A DNA stretch of 32,198 nt from Acidimicrobiia bacterium (GCA_021296315.1 JAGWAO010000010.1:56973-89170); one strand, 5' to 3'; counted from the first letter of the stretch, positions 1 through 9,691 are shown. A program made the numbers and translations. The notes: generated by a model not told the origin, from the letters alone.

Positions 1-15
1 TTCGCGGGGTGGAGT

Positions 16-61
16 GAGGCCGTGGCCCGAGCGGCCCGTGAGCGCAGCGAGCAAGAGCGGG
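16..61 (+). repeat. dispersed 45-mer repeat, copy A
   Basis: GAGGCCGTGGCCCGAGCGGCCCGTGAGCGCAGCGAGCAAGAGCGGG; related copies at 1364, 8180 and 20485(-). Confidence 0.85.
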
Positions 62-63
62 CA

Positions 64-324
64 TCACGAGGCCGAGCGGTTCTGGGCCCGGCACCACTCC
101 AGCCACACGACGATGTCGGCTGGCGACGGCGGGACCTGAGGATCGCCGTACATGGTCTCCGACCTAAAGCGGGCGAGCTCGGCCGGAGGCAGCGGCACGA
201 ACGGGGGGCGGCGCCACCAGCGGTCGGGGACGAAGCGGGCCAGTTGAACCAGGGCCGTCGGCCACAGTCGCGGTCGTGTTGCCAGGGCGCTGGCCGCCCG
301 CACGACTGACTTGGCCGCGAACAT
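64..324 (-). CDS. small conserved hypothetical protein (RPRLWPTAL...WWRRPPFVPLPP...)
   Basis: C-terminal part of track ORF 64..840(-) from an internal ATG at 324; MFAAKSVVRAASALATRPRLWPTALVQLARFVPDRWWRRPPFVPLPPAELARFRSETMYGDPQVPPSPADIVVWLEWCRAQNRSAS. It resembles small actinobacterial conserved hypotheticals with a WWRRPPF-PLP motif and is divergent from the downstream moxR gene. Confidence 0.65.
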   Translation of the reverse strand: MFAAKSVVRAASALATRPRLWPTALVQLARFVPDRWWRRPPFVPLPPAELARFRSETMYGDPQVPPSPADIVVWLEWCRAQNRSAS

Positions 325-373
325 GGCGCCCACACCCCGAAAGCCTAGAGGCCGAGCGGATATACGCTGGCTC

Positions 374-1327
374 ATGATGGGACGTTTCGACGAGCAGTTC
401 AAGCTCATTCGCAAGAACATCGAGTTCGCCGTCAAAGGCAAGGGCGAAGTCATCGAGCTGCTGATCCTCGCCCTGGTGTGCGGGGGCCACGTACTCATCG
501 AGGACGTTCCCGGTGTGGGAAAGACCACCCTGGGCAAGGCGCTGGCCCGCAGCGTCGATGCCAGCTTCGGCCGGATCCAGTTCACTCCCGACCTCCTTCC
601 GGTCGACATCACCGGAACGTCGATCTTCAACCGGGCCAACGGAGCCTTCGAATTCCGGCCCGGACCGGTGTTCTCGAACATCGTTCTGGCCGATGAGATC
701 AACCGGGCTTCCCCCAAGGCCCAATCGGCACTGCTGGAGGCCATGGGCGAGCAGCAGGTGACGCTCGATGGCGTGACCAGGCGCCTGGAATCCCCGTTCA
801 CGGTCATTGCCACCCAGAACCCGCTGGAGTACGAGGGCACATACCCGCTTCCCGAGAGTCAACTGGACCGCTTCCTCATGCGCCTGCAAGTGGGCTACCC
901 GGATCGCGCCTCCGAGGACTCGATCCTGATGGACAGGGGTGCTCAGGAGCCTGTCGACCTGATCGAACCGGTCGCCGACGCGGCGGTAGTGCGGTGGATG
1001 TCCGACCAGTTGGAGGAGGTTCACGTGTCGGGCCCGCTGCGGGCCTACTTGCTCGAATTGGCCAGCGCCACCCGTCGCCATCCCGGGTTGTCGCTCGGCC
1101 TGTCGCCCCGGGCGGTGCTGGCCGTGCTCAGGGTGGCGCGGGCCAGGGCGGCCTCGGCGAGCCGCGACTACGTCACACCCGACGACATCAAGGCGCTGGC
1201 CCCGGCCATGCTGCCCCACCGGCTCCTACCCAAGCCCGACAGCCGTGCGCGGGGCTTGCGGTCCAGCCACATCGTCACCGAGATAATCGACTCCGTGCCA
1301 GTGCCCCGCAAGAGGCCGAGCGGGTAG
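374..1327 (+). CDS. MoxR family AAA+ ATPase
   Basis: Walker A GVGKTT, Walker B ILADEINRA, ATQNPLEYEGTYPLPESQLDRFL motif; followed by DUF58 and transglutaminase genes as in typical moxR operons. Start chosen at ATG 374 rather than 311. Confidence 0.95.
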   Translation: MMGRFDEQFKLIRKNIEFAVKGKGEVIELLILALVCGGHVLIEDVPGVGKTTLGKALARSVDASFGRIQFTPDLLPVDITGTSIFNRANGAFEFRPGPVFSNIVLADEINRASPKAQSALLEAMGEQQVTLDGVTRRLESPFTVIATQNPLEYEGTYPLPESQLDRFLMRLQVGYPDRASEDSILMDRGAQEPVDLIEPVADAAVVRWMSDQLEEVHVSGPLRAYLLELASATRRHPGLSLGLSPRAVLAVLRVARARAASASRDYVTPDDIKALAPAMLPHRLLPKPDSRARGLRSSHIVTEIIDSVPVPRKRPSG

Positions 1328-1409
1328 GCGGCACCAATGCCGAGAATCCGCGAGACGAGGAGCGAGGCCGTGGCCCGAGCGGCCCGCGAGCGCAGCGAAC
1401 AGGAGCGGG
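1311..1409 (+). repeat. composite dispersed repeat, copy B
   Basis: AGAGGCCGAGCGG (1311-1323) + variable spacer + GAGGCCGTGGCCCGAGCGGCCCGCGAGCGCAGCGAACAGGAGCGGG (1364-1409), between moxR and DUF58. Confidence 0.85.
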
Positions 1410-1471
1410 AGTGAACGCACTGCACCGCGAGGTGCTGGCACCTGTCTGCCCAACTTCCAAGGGGTCTTGAC

Positions 1472-2647
1472 ATGCCGACCCCGGCCGGCTGGAAGCTGCT
1501 GGGGGTAGGGGTCGCCGCGGTCGTCGGCGGGCGGGCCTTTGCGATCGGTGAGCTCCACGTCATCGGCCTCACCGCCGCCGCGGCGGTGGTGATTGCGCTG
1601 GCCGTGCGCCTTGCCCATCCGTCCCGGCTGTCGATCAGGCGCCGAGTCTCGTCGACGATGGTGGCCGTCTCGGATCCGCTGGACGTGCAGTTGGAGATCA
1701 CGAACCCGGCGCGCCTGCCGTCCCCGACCGTGCGAATCTCCGAGACGGTCACTGGCGGAGGTGACGTTCGTTGCAGTGTCGCACCGGTGCCGGGCGGCAC
1801 CGGTACGACGCAGAGCTATCGCCTGCAGCCCGCCCGCCGAGGCGTCCTGGAGATCGGACCCGCGCTGCTTACCGACGTCGATGGACTGGGGCTGGCTCAC
1901 CGGCGACGCATCACCGGTAGCCGCACCCGCGTGGTCGTGCATCCGCTGATCGAGCAGTTGGCCGCGCCGCGCCTTCCGGTTGGCGGCGATCTGTCCTTGC
2001 CCATCGAGTTCCGTGGCCGGCCTCTCGGGCTCTCCAGTGAGGAGTTCGATGTGCTGCGCCCCTACGCCGAGGGCGACGACCTCCGCCACATCCATTGGCG
2101 CTCGACGGCTCGGCTCGACGAGTTCACCGTGCGCCGGTTCCAGCCTTCCCGTCCGGGCCGACTCACGGTGGTGGTCGACACGCGTCCGCCCGGGGATCGG
2201 GCAGCCGTGCAGGATGGCACGACGTCAGTGGCCGCTTCCATCGTCTGCGCGGTGCTCCGCAACGGTGATAGGGCTCGGATACTCACCACCGACGGCCGCG
2301 GCACGCCCATGCTCTCTCACCGCTACGACGTCGGTACTGCACTGGAGTTCCTGGCCGTGCTGGAGGGCGGGCGTCCCACCATCGACGTCGACACCAAGGA
2401 CGGCGCGTCCATTGTGGTGGCGGTCACGGCTTCGCCCGAGGCCATTGACGACGAAGGCTCCCGCCACGGGTTGGCTCAGCGCCTCGGTGCCTGGATGGTC
2501 ATCACCCATGGCGCTGGACATCGCGGTCACACCTCGCCGGCCGCGGACATCGAGGGCGGCTGGATACACCTGACCGGCCCCGGTCAGCTGCCCGGATTAT
2601 GGCGGCTGGCCTCGATGGCGGGCCGCAGGGCGACAGCCCACCCATGA
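1472..2647 (+). CDS. DUF58 domain-containing protein
   Basis: N-terminal hydrophobic segments and motif GDDLRHIHWRSTARLDEFTVRRF characteristic of DUF58; lies between MoxR and transglutaminase genes. Confidence 0.92.
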   Translation: MPTPAGWKLLGVGVAAVVGGRAFAIGELHVIGLTAAAAVVIALAVRLAHPSRLSIRRRVSSTMVAVSDPLDVQLEITNPARLPSPTVRISETVTGGGDVRCSVAPVPGGTGTTQSYRLQPARRGVLEIGPALLTDVDGLGLAHRRRITGSRTRVVVHPLIEQLAAPRLPVGGDLSLPIEFRGRPLGLSSEEFDVLRPYAEGDDLRHIHWRSTARLDEFTVRRFQPSRPGRLTVVVDTRPPGDRAAVQDGTTSVAASIVCAVLRNGDRARILTTDGRGTPMLSHRYDVGTALEFLAVLEGGRPTIDVDTKDGASIVVAVTASPEAIDDEGSRHGLAQRLGAWMVITHGAGHRGHTSPAADIEGGWIHLTGPGQLPGLWRLASMAGRRATAHP

Positions 2648-5118
2648 ACGGCGCGCCAGGACCTGTTGCCCCTCCGCCCGGCGGCGCTCGCGCCTACGAC
2701 TGGTTCTCGGAGGCCGCCCTTGCCTCGGTGAGCGTCGTCGTCGCATTGGGCATGTCGCGGCTGTTCACCGACTCGTCCTTCCTGCGGGACGTTCTTGCGC
2801 TAGCGGTCGTCTCGCACGTGATCGCCGCCGCGGCCCGACGCGCCCACCTGTCCACGCTCTCCGCTGCTCTGCTGTGGGCTGGCGGTCTGGTCATGACCGC
2901 CACCATGCTGCTCTACGCCGAGACGGCGTGGCTCGTGCTGCCCACCCTTGACACCGTAGGTGCGGCCCGCGATCACCTGGTGGACTCATGGAGCGTCATC
3001 AATGCATCCGAGGCTCCGGTCGAGCCGGTACCGGGCCTGGTGCTGTCAGCGGGTACCGCGCTGGGCCTGAGCGCGTTCCTGGCCGACACCGCCGCGTTCC
3101 GCATGCGTGCCGCGGTCTCCGCCGTCCTCCCGGTCTCGGCGGTCTACGGGTTCACGATCGCGGCCGGCACAGGCGACGGGGCCGTCGTTCACGGAGCGCT
3201 CTTCAGCGGGACGCTCGGAGCGAGCATGGTCACCCTGTGGCTGCGCAATCGGCGCGCCGATGCGTGGATCGAGCCCAGACCGGGACAGGGTGCGCTTGCC
3301 ATGGCCCGCGCCGGCGGCGCGGCGTTGATGCTGGCCGTGATGGCGGGCACCGTGGCCGGGCCCCGGCTACCGGGCGCGAGCGCGGAGCCGTGGTTCGATC
3401 TTGCCCGATTCGAGGTCACCGAAGCCGCACCGTGGGTCGACAGTCCCAGCCCGGATCCCGAGCCGTGGGCCGACTTCGCGTTCCGGTCGCCGGCTGACTC
3501 CTCGGCGCCCGACGGCATCACCGACCCTTCCGGTGAGGGTCCGAGGGTTCTCGTCAGCCCCTTCGTCCAGATTCGCAGTCGCCTCACCGAACTCTCCGAC
3601 CGGGAACTGTTCACGGTGGCCGTGCTCCAGGATGAGCGCCAGTACTGGAGGCTCACCTCGCTCGACGAGTTCGACGGGAACGGGTGGAGGGCGCGCTCCA
3701 ACTACGAGGAAGCGGCTGGGCCCCTGCTGCCCACTGTCGATCCGGCGGTGGCCGGGTCTCCTGTCGTCCAGGCCGTGTCGCTGACCGGACTGGGCAACTC
3801 CTACCTGCCGGCGGCCTACGAGCCGCGGAGAGTCATCGACGACGGCGGGGTGAGGTTGGAGTACGAGGCCGCCTCCGGCTCGCTAATCAAGTCGCGCCGC
3901 GCCGCGCTGGAAGGCCCCGGCCGATTCATGTACGCAGTGGAATCGGTCGTGCCGGTGATCGATGACCCCGACAGGCTCCGCAACGTCGACACCTCGATGC
4001 TCGAGCCCGACTTCCTGGCGTTCAACACCTACCTGCCCGACGATGCCCGCGAGGTCGTTGGAGGTGAGGCGCAGCGGGTCACCGCGGACGGCCGTTCGGA
4101 CTATCACCGGGCTCTGCTGCTGCAGGACTACTTCCGGCTGGACGGCGGATTCCGGTACGACTTGGAGGTGCATTCCGGCCACTCCATCGACAGCCTCGAG
4201 GAGTTCCTCTTCGACGTCCGCGCCGGCTACTGCCAGCAGTTCGCGTCGGCCTACGCGGCGATGGCTCGCAGCATCGGCCTGCCTGCCCGCTTGGCCGTCG
4301 GCTTCACTTGGGGCGAGTGGGACTCGGGGCGGGGCGAGCAGGGGGCCTACGTCGTCCGGGGCGAACATGCTCACGCCTGGCCCGAGGTGTACTTCGCGGG
4401 CACCGGCTGGGTCCGCTTCGAGCCGACGCCGGGCAGGGGCGGCCCCCGGGACTTCGCCATCACCGGCCATGTGTCCAATCAGGCCGGCCTCCAGCCGGAG
4501 GCCGCGGTGGACTCCCCCCAACCGGACCTTACGTCGCCGTCGGCTGCGGGCGGCGCGGACGGGTCCGGGTTCGCCGGGCTTTCGAACCCGTCGGACGGGA
4601 GTGAGGAATCGGGTTCGGAGTTTTCCGGGGTGCCGGACGGTGCCGGCGACGCCGGCGCGGCCGGTCCCTTCGGCGGAGGTGTGCCGCGTCTGGCGGCGGT
4701 TGGCGCAGTGGTGCTCTCGGCCGTGGGGTTGATGCTCGGATCTGTCCCTGTGCTGCGGCGGCTCGCTCGTCGCCGGATCCGGACCGGCCTGGCCGGCGAC
4801 CCGGCCGGCCTGATCGAGGAGTGGTGGAGCGACGCCGTTGACGCTCTGGCTCTGGCCCGGCTCGTCCCCAGACCATTCGAGACCCCGCTCGAACTGGCCC
4901 GGCGGGTTACTGCGGTCCTCCCCGCGGTGGGCCCCATCACCGAACTTGCGGTGCTGGCCACGCATGGGCGCTACGCCCGCAGCACGTCCGAGTCGATGGC
5001 CGTGCGGGCCGCCGTGGTCGGCTCGCGGGTGATCGTCGCATGCCGGAGCCAGGCGACCCTGTCGAGCCGGTTGGTCGCGGCGCTCGACCCGTCGACTCTC
5101 TTCAGAGCCAAGAGCTAG
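2599..5118 (+). CDS. transglutaminase-like membrane protein (TgpA/DUF3488 type, transglutaminase core, C-terminal DUF4129-like region)
   Basis: Multiple N-terminal TM segments, transglutaminase core FLFDVRAGYCQQFASAYAAMARSIGLPARLAVGFTWG...GEHAHAWPEVYFAGTGWVRFEPTPG, C-terminal TM and cytoplasmic domain; third gene of the MoxR operon. Real start may be downstream of 2599 (e.g. ATG 2644). Confidence 0.93.
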   Translation: MAAGLDGGPQGDSPPMNGAPGPVAPPPGGARAYDWFSEAALASVSVVVALGMSRLFTDSSFLRDVLALAVVSHVIAAAARRAHLSTLSAALLWAGGLVMTATMLLYAETAWLVLPTLDTVGAARDHLVDSWSVINASEAPVEPVPGLVLSAGTALGLSAFLADTAAFRMRAAVSAVLPVSAVYGFTIAAGTGDGAVVHGALFSGTLGASMVTLWLRNRRADAWIEPRPGQGALAMARAGGAALMLAVMAGTVAGPRLPGASAEPWFDLARFEVTEAAPWVDSPSPDPEPWADFAFRSPADSSAPDGITDPSGEGPRVLVSPFVQIRSRLTELSDRELFTVAVLQDERQYWRLTSLDEFDGNGWRARSNYEEAAGPLLPTVDPAVAGSPVVQAVSLTGLGNSYLPAAYEPRRVIDDGGVRLEYEAASGSLIKSRRAALEGPGRFMYAVESVVPVIDDPDRLRNVDTSMLEPDFLAFNTYLPDDAREVVGGEAQRVTADGRSDYHRALLLQDYFRLDGGFRYDLEVHSGHSIDSLEEFLFDVRAGYCQQFASAYAAMARSIGLPARLAVGFTWGEWDSGRGEQGAYVVRGEHAHAWPEVYFAGTGWVRFEPTPGRGGPRDFAITGHVSNQAGLQPEAAVDSPQPDLTSPSAAGGADGSGFAGLSNPSDGSEESGSEFSGVPDGAGDAGAAGPFGGGVPRLAAVGAVVLSAVGLMLGSVPVLRRLARRRIRTGLAGDPAGLIEEWWSDAVDALALARLVPRPFETPLELARRVTAVLPAVGPITELAVLATHGRYARSTSESMAVRAAVVGSRVIVACRSQATLSSRLVAALDPSTLFRAKS

Positions 5119-5137
5119 GGCAGGTCGCCGCCTGCCC
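5118..5137. terminator. hairpin GGGCAGG-tcgccg-CCTGCCC at the end of the transglutaminase gene
   Basis: Perfect 7-bp inverted repeat with 6-nt loop beginning at the last base of the stop codon, in a convergent intergenic gap; no U-tract, so function is inferred. Confidence 0.5.
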
Positions 5138-5152
5138 GCTCGGCATCTGGGT

Positions 5153-5192
5153 CCCTGTAGCCCGAGAGGCCGAGCAGGCTCCCACTACAGGG
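5153..5192. terminator. inverted repeat CCCTGTAG...CTACAGGG between convergent genes
   Basis: Perfect 8-bp arms 5153-5160 and 5185-5192; the loop holds a variant of the AGAGGCCGAGCGG motif. Lies between convergent genes ending at 5118(+) and 5207(-). Confidence 0.45.
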
Positions 5193-5206
5193 AGTCGCCG
5201 AAGAGG

Positions 5207-5593
5207 TCAGTCGCCGTCGCGGTTGTCGCGGTCGTAGCGCTCCCTCATTCGGGAGCCGGCACCGCCTACTACGTGACGCAGTCTTCCGCCCCGCATGGAC
5301 TGGGTCATCTGCCCGAGTCCGGCTCTTCCGACCCGCCGCGCGTTGCGCTCCAGGAACAGCAGCGACGCCAGCATCACGAGGAACCCACCGAACGACAGAA
5401 GGAAAGAGATCGACAGCAGCCAGACCATCAGCACGACGCCGGCCAGCAGCCCGAGAGCAGCCCACTTGATGTTGCGGAACGCGTGGGTGTAGACGGTGGT
5501 CTCGGCTACCTCGCGGGCCAGTTCCGGGTCGCTCTCATACAGGTGCGACTCGATCTCGCTGAGGATGCGCTGTTCGTCCTCTGACAACGGCAC
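5207..5593 (-). CDS. DUF3040 domain-containing membrane protein
   Basis: N-terminus (V)PLSEDEQRILSEIESHLYESDPELAREV matches the DUF3040 signature, followed by two TM segments. GTG start at 5593 chosen; ATG 5632 possible. Confidence 0.85.
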   Translation of the reverse strand: MPLSEDEQRILSEIESHLYESDPELAREVAETTVYTHAFRNIKWAALGLLAGVVLMVWLLSISFLLSFGGFLVMLASLLFLERNARRVGRAGLGQMTQSMRGGRLRHVVGGAGSRMRERYDRDNRDGD

Positions 5594-5719
5594 GCCATCA
5601 CCTCCGGCACCGTTGGCCTGTGCAGCAGCCATGCATATCTGCCTTGACGATAGCCGGATTCCGGTGCGCCGCGTCGAGCCATCTTCTGGCGGCATCGGCT
5701 GGCCGGCGGAGCGCGCCGC

Positions 5720-7009
5720 CTAGTCGGATCGGGGGTCGGAATCGTCGGGGCCCCAGGGCTGATCGGCATCCAGGGGTGACCGCAGGCCCCTGCCGGCGCG
5801 GATGGCTGCAGCCGGGCCTATGGCGGATGAGCCGAAGCGGTCCCTTATCCGGTCGGCCACTTGCTCGGCTGCGTCGTGAGCCTCCGAGCCGTCCTCGAAG
5901 GACAGCTGCTGGGTGGAGGCGTCGACCAGCCCCGACGCTCCCACGCCCAGGAGGCGGACTCCCGGTGTGGTGTCGACATGGGTGAGCAGATCGCGTGCTG
6001 CGGCTACTACGTCGCGGGCGCCGTCGGTGGGTTCGGGCAGGGTGACCGAGCGGGTGATGGTCTTGAAGTCGCCGAAGCGCACCTTCAACACGATGGTGCG
6101 GGCCACCAGGCTGGACGCTCTCAGCCGGCGGGCCACGGCGTCGCCCATCCGGGTCACCTCGGCTTCGAGTGCCGATTCGGTGTGAAGATCCCGGCTGAAG
6201 GTCTCCTCATGGCTGATCGAGCGGGCCGGGCGGTTCACGACCACCGGCCGGTCGTCGATGCCGTTGGCCAGTTGATGGAGCTGGCGGCCGGCAGCGGCGC
6301 CCAGAGCGGTCGCCAGCGACGACTCCGGCAGGGAGGCCAGGTCGCCGACCGTCTCCACGCCGAGCCGCGTCAAGCGACGCGAGGTGGCCGGCCCAACACC
6401 GAAGAGCGCCGTGACCGGCAGCGGGTGCAGGAAGTCGAGTTCGGTGCCGGCCGCCACGACGTGAACCCCCGGACCCCACACGGGCCCCGAGGGCTCGACA
6501 CGCGGCTTGGCCCGCTCGGTCGCCAGCTTGGCCATGAACTTGCTGGAGGCCACACCGACGGAGCAGGTGAGCTGCTCCTGTTCCAGGATCCGGTCGCGGA
6601 TCCGGGCGGCCAGCTCGTCGGCGGGGCCGAGAAGCCTGGTCGCCCCCCGCATGTCGAGAAAGGCCTCGTCCAGCGACAAGGGCTCCACCAGCGGGGTGAC
6701 GTCGGTAAGGATGGCCATCACCCGCTTCGACACCTCGCCGTAGTGGGCATGGTCGCCGGGCAGGAACACGGCGTGAGGGCACAGCCGGCGAGCCCGGGTC
6801 GAGGGCATGGCCGATCCGATTCCGAAGACCCGTGCCTCGTAGCTGGCTGCGGCCACCACGCCCCGGTTGCCGGTGCCGCCCACGACCACCGGCTTGCCCT
6901 GCAGCTCAGGGCGGCGTCTCACTTCGACCGCGGCATAGAAGGCGTCCATGTCCACGTGAAGGAACCCGACCGTCCCGTCAGGCGGACGACCCCTGATCAC
7001 CGCAGTCAC
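5720..7009 (-). CDS. dinB: DNA polymerase IV (Y-family)
   Basis: FLHVDMDAFYAAVEVRRRPELQGKPVVVGG, ASYEARVFGIGSAMPSTRARRLCP, EPLSLDEAFLDM, KFMAKLATERAKP; C-terminal QLSF clamp-binding-like motif. Confidence 0.96.
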   Translation of the reverse strand: MTAVIRGRPPDGTVGFLHVDMDAFYAAVEVRRRPELQGKPVVVGGTGNRGVVAAASYEARVFGIGSAMPSTRARRLCPHAVFLPGDHAHYGEVSKRVMAILTDVTPLVEPLSLDEAFLDMRGATRLLGPADELAARIRDRILEQEQLTCSVGVASSKFMAKLATERAKPRVEPSGPVWGPGVHVVAAGTELDFLHPLPVTALFGVGPATSRRLTRLGVETVGDLASLPESSLATALGAAAGRQLHQLANGIDDRPVVVNRPARSISHEETFSRDLHTESALEAEVTRMGDAVARRLRASSLVARTIVLKVRFGDFKTITRSVTLPEPTDGARDVVAAARDLLTHVDTTPGVRLLGVGASGLVDASTQQLSFEDGSEAHDAAEQVADRIRDRFGSSAIGPAAAIRAGRGLRSPLDADQPWGPDDSDPRSD

Positions 7010-7135
7010 AAGCCGTCTCGCGCTCCGCTACGCATTGTCACAGTGTGCCAGCACCGGGTGACCGGTTCGGCGAGAATTCCTGAGTCAGGGCTGTTCACCC
7101 TTCCGAGCGGTGCGACCCTTCGGTTAGGCTCTGGT

Positions 7136-7453
7136 GTGGTGCTGGACCAACGCGGCACCGTGCCGCCCGACTCTTCGCCCTCGCTTCTGGCCCGGGTACT
7201 GGCGTTCTCGGCCATCATCGTGGCCGGCGTGTGCGGGGGCCTGATCGGCTTCGCTGTCATGGACCTAGGTTGTGACGGCGGCTGCACCACCACCGCTGGT
7301 CTGGTCGGTCTCGGCGCCGCGGTCGGCGCCGCGGCAGGAACGGGAATCGTGGCGGTGCTGACCCTCAGGGCGGCGGCCGAGTGGCGGTCACAGCAGCTCG
7401 GCAGCACGGTTCGTTCCCGGGTCGGAGTGTCCTGGAGGAATCGAGGCTCGTGA
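7136..7453 (+). CDS. small hypothetical membrane protein
   Basis: VVLDQRGTVPPDSSPSLLARVLAFSAIIVAGVCGGLIGFAVMDLGCDGGCTTTAGLVGLGAAVGAAAGTGIVAVLTLRAAAEW..., two TM segments; in-frame GTG at 7136/7139; stop overlaps the GTG start of the response regulator. The upstream part of track ORF 5861..7453 is antisense to dinB and not counted. Confidence 0.6.
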   Translation: MVLDQRGTVPPDSSPSLLARVLAFSAIIVAGVCGGLIGFAVMDLGCDGGCTTTAGLVGLGAAVGAAAGTGIVAVLTLRAAAEWRSQQLGSTVRSRVGVSWRNRGS

Positions 7454-8130
7454 CCACCCGGATACTCACCGTGGAGGACGACGAGCGCATCCGCACTGCG
7501 CTCCGGCTCGCACTCGAGGACGAGGGTTGGGAAGTGGACGAGGCCGCCTCCGGTGAGGAGGCTCTGGTCGCCTTCGACCGGGTGCCCGCCGACGTGGTCC
7601 TCGTTGACATCATGCTTCCGGGCATCGACGGGTTCGACATCTGCCGAGCCATACGAAAGTCGAGCGATGTTCCCATCGTGATGATCACGGCTCGTTCCGA
7701 TACTCACGACGTGGTGGCGGGCCTCGAAGCCGGCGCCGACGACTATCTCACCAAACCATTCGCTCCCAAGGAGCTCTCAGCCCGGATCCGGGCTCTGCTG
7801 CGGCGAGCGCGGAGTACCGAAGACGGCGGCAGCGAGATCGTCTTCAACGACCTGCAGATCCTCCCCGACGAGGGAGTGGTTCGCGTGTCTGGCATCGAGG
7901 CCCACCTCACCAAGACCGAGTTCCGGCTGCTCGTGGAGTTGGCGTCGGCCCCCGGCCGCATCTTCAGCCGGGAAGTGCTGCTGGAACGGGTGTGGGGTCT
8001 CGGATACTTCGGGGACGGCAGGCTGGTCGATGTCCACGTGCGCAGGCTGCGAACCAAGATCGAGCCCGACCCGGCCAACCCGCGCCATGTTGTGACCGTG
8101 CGCGGGCTCGGCTACAAGCTCCAGCCGTAG
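7450..8130 (+). CDS. OmpR/PhoB-family response regulator (MtrA-like)
   Basis: VTTRILTVEDDERIRTALRLALEDEGWEVDEAASGEEAL, receiver with DIMLPGIDGFDICR, KPF motif, C-terminal winged helix RLVDVHVRRLRTKIEPDPANPRHVVTVRGLGYKL. Confidence 0.95.
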   Translation: MTTRILTVEDDERIRTALRLALEDEGWEVDEAASGEEALVAFDRVPADVVLVDIMLPGIDGFDICRAIRKSSDVPIVMITARSDTHDVVAGLEAGADDYLTKPFAPKELSARIRALLRRARSTEDGGSEIVFNDLQILPDEGVVRVSGIEAHLTKTEFRLLVELASAPGRIFSREVLLERVWGLGYFGDGRLVDVHVRRLRTKIEPDPANPRHVVTVRGLGYKLQP

Positions 8131-8224
8131 AGGCCGAGCGGAGAGGTCGCGGTTGCGATGATCGGCGAGGAGCCGAGCCAGGCCGTGGCCCGAGCGGCCC
8201 GTGAGCGCAGCGAACAGGAGCGGG
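8129..8224 (+). repeat. composite dispersed repeat, copy C
   Basis: AGAGGCCGAGCGG (8129-8141) + spacer + AGGCCGTGGCCCGAGCGGCCCGTGAGCGCAGCGAACAGGAGCGGG (8180-8224), between response regulator and kinase. Confidence 0.85.
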
Positions 8225-8233
8225 GTTGAGGCC

Positions 8234-9691
8234 GTGAGGCTGCGGTTGCCCAGGGTCTCGTTCTCGTACCGGCGCGGGCTACGCCCCCGCATAGCCTTCG
8301 CCTTCGCTATCGGCGGGCTGCTGCTGGCCTCGACGATCTCCCTCGCAACCCTCGCCCTGACCCGCCAGAACCTCCTGGCCGAGCGGGACGAGACCGCCTT
8401 CTCGGTGTTCGCCAACAACGGTCGGCGGGTCCGCAACGAGCTCACGTCCGAGACTGACGACGAGGGCCGGCGGGCGATCGTCGAGCGGCTCAGGCAGACG
8501 TCGGGCACGTTCCCGCTGCTGCGAGTCGGCGACGAGTGGACCTCGGCCGACCCGCTGGTGTTCAACCAGCAGGCGGTGCCGGCCTCATTGCTCCAGCTGG
8601 TGGAGTCGGGAACGCCGGCGAGGATGCGGTCCAGGATCGGCAACAGCACCGCCATCGTCTCGGCTGTCCCCATACCCGGCACCCCTACCGACGCGATCTA
8701 TTTCGAAGCCGCCCCTCTCGACGACATTGAGGAGACTCTGGACACGCTGGCCTTCATCCTTTTCGGTGTTGCCGCGGTGACCACGCTGTTCGCGGCAGCC
8801 TTCGGCTGGTGGGCCGCGGGCCGGCTGCTCAACCCGCTGTTCAAAGTGCGCACCGCGGCGGAGGCCCTGGCCGCGGGGGCGCTGGACACTCGCCTCACAC
8901 CGCCCGAGGACGCCGACCTGGCCTCGCTGACCGCCTCGTTCAACGAGATGGCCCGGGCCCTCGAGGAGAGGATCGCCCGCGATGCCCGTTTCGCGTCGGA
9001 GGTCAGCCACGAGCTGCGGTCCCCGCTGATGACGCTGACGGCCTCGGTGGAGGTTCTCTACAACATGGCCGACGATCTGGGTGAGCGGGGCCGCACCGCT
9101 CTGGATCTCCTCAGCGACGACATTCAACGCTTCCGGCGGTTGGTGGAGGATCTGCTGGAGATCAACCGCTACGACGTGGGAACCGCCGACCTGGAGGCCG
9201 AGGAGGTGCACATCGTCGAGTTCGTGCAGCACGCCATCTTCCAGTTCGGGCTCGACTCGACCGCAGTGGTCGACTTCGAGGCGGCCCCAGGCGTGGAGGA
9301 CACGGTGCTGCTGGCCGACAAGCGCCGCCTCGGCCGGGTGGTGTCGAACCTGGTGGACAATGCCTCCAAGTACGGGGACGGCGAGGTGCGGGTGAGCCTC
9401 GACCGGCATGACGGCCTCGTGCATCTCGGAGTGGAGGACAACGGCCCAGGGGTGACCCCAGGGGAGCGCAGGCTGATCTTCGATCGGTTCCACCGGGGCC
9501 GCGCCGGCGGACGGCGCGGCCGGGATTCGGGGTCGGGCCTGGGTCTGGCCCTGGTGGCCGAGCACGTGGGACTTCACGGCGGGCGAGTCTGGGTGGAGGA
9601 CCGCCCGGGCTCGACTCCAGGCGCCCGCTTCGTCGTCGAACTGCCGGTGACATCCACGGGCGACGCGCCGGAGACGGATCTGGCCCTGTGA
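8234..9691 (+). CDS. HAMP-domain sensor histidine kinase (MtrB-like)
   Basis: Two TM segments flanking a sensor region, HAMP, H-box SEVSHELRSPLMTLTASVEVL, N-box VVSNLVDNASKYG, G boxes VEDNGPGV and GSGLGLALVAEHV. GTG 8234 chosen because 8201 lies inside a dispersed repeat. Confidence 0.93.
   Translation: MRLRLPRVSFSYRRGLRPRIAFAFAIGGLLLASTISLATLALTRQNLLAERDETAFSVFANNGRRVRNELTSETDDEGRRAIVERLRQTSGTFPLLRVGDEWTSADPLVFNQQAVPASLLQLVESGTPARMRSRIGNSTAIVSAVPIPGTPTDAIYFEAAPLDDIEETLDTLAFILFGVAAVTTLFAAAFGWWAAGRLLNPLFKVRTAAEALAAGALDTRLTPPEDADLASLTASFNEMARALEERIARDARFASEVSHELRSPLMTLTASVEVLYNMADDLGERGRTALDLLSDDIQRFRRLVEDLLEINRYDVGTADLEAEEVHIVEFVQHAIFQFGLDSTAVVDFEAAPGVEDTVLLADKRRLGRVVSNLVDNASKYGDGEVRVSLDRHDGLVHLGVEDNGPGVTPGERRLIFDRFHRGRAGGRRGRDSGSGLGLALVAEHVGLHGGRVWVEDRPGSTPGARFVVELPVTSTGDAPETDLAL

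Noticed and set aside
22-309. 95-aa plus-strand ORF MARAARERSEQERASRG...
   Set aside because: Starts inside the dispersed repeat and is antisense to the conserved 64..324 minus gene.
5861-7453. 530-aa plus-strand ORF
   Set aside because: Most of it is antisense to dinB, which has unmistakable Y-family motifs on the minus strand. Only the last ~105 codons (from 7136) look like a real small membrane protein.
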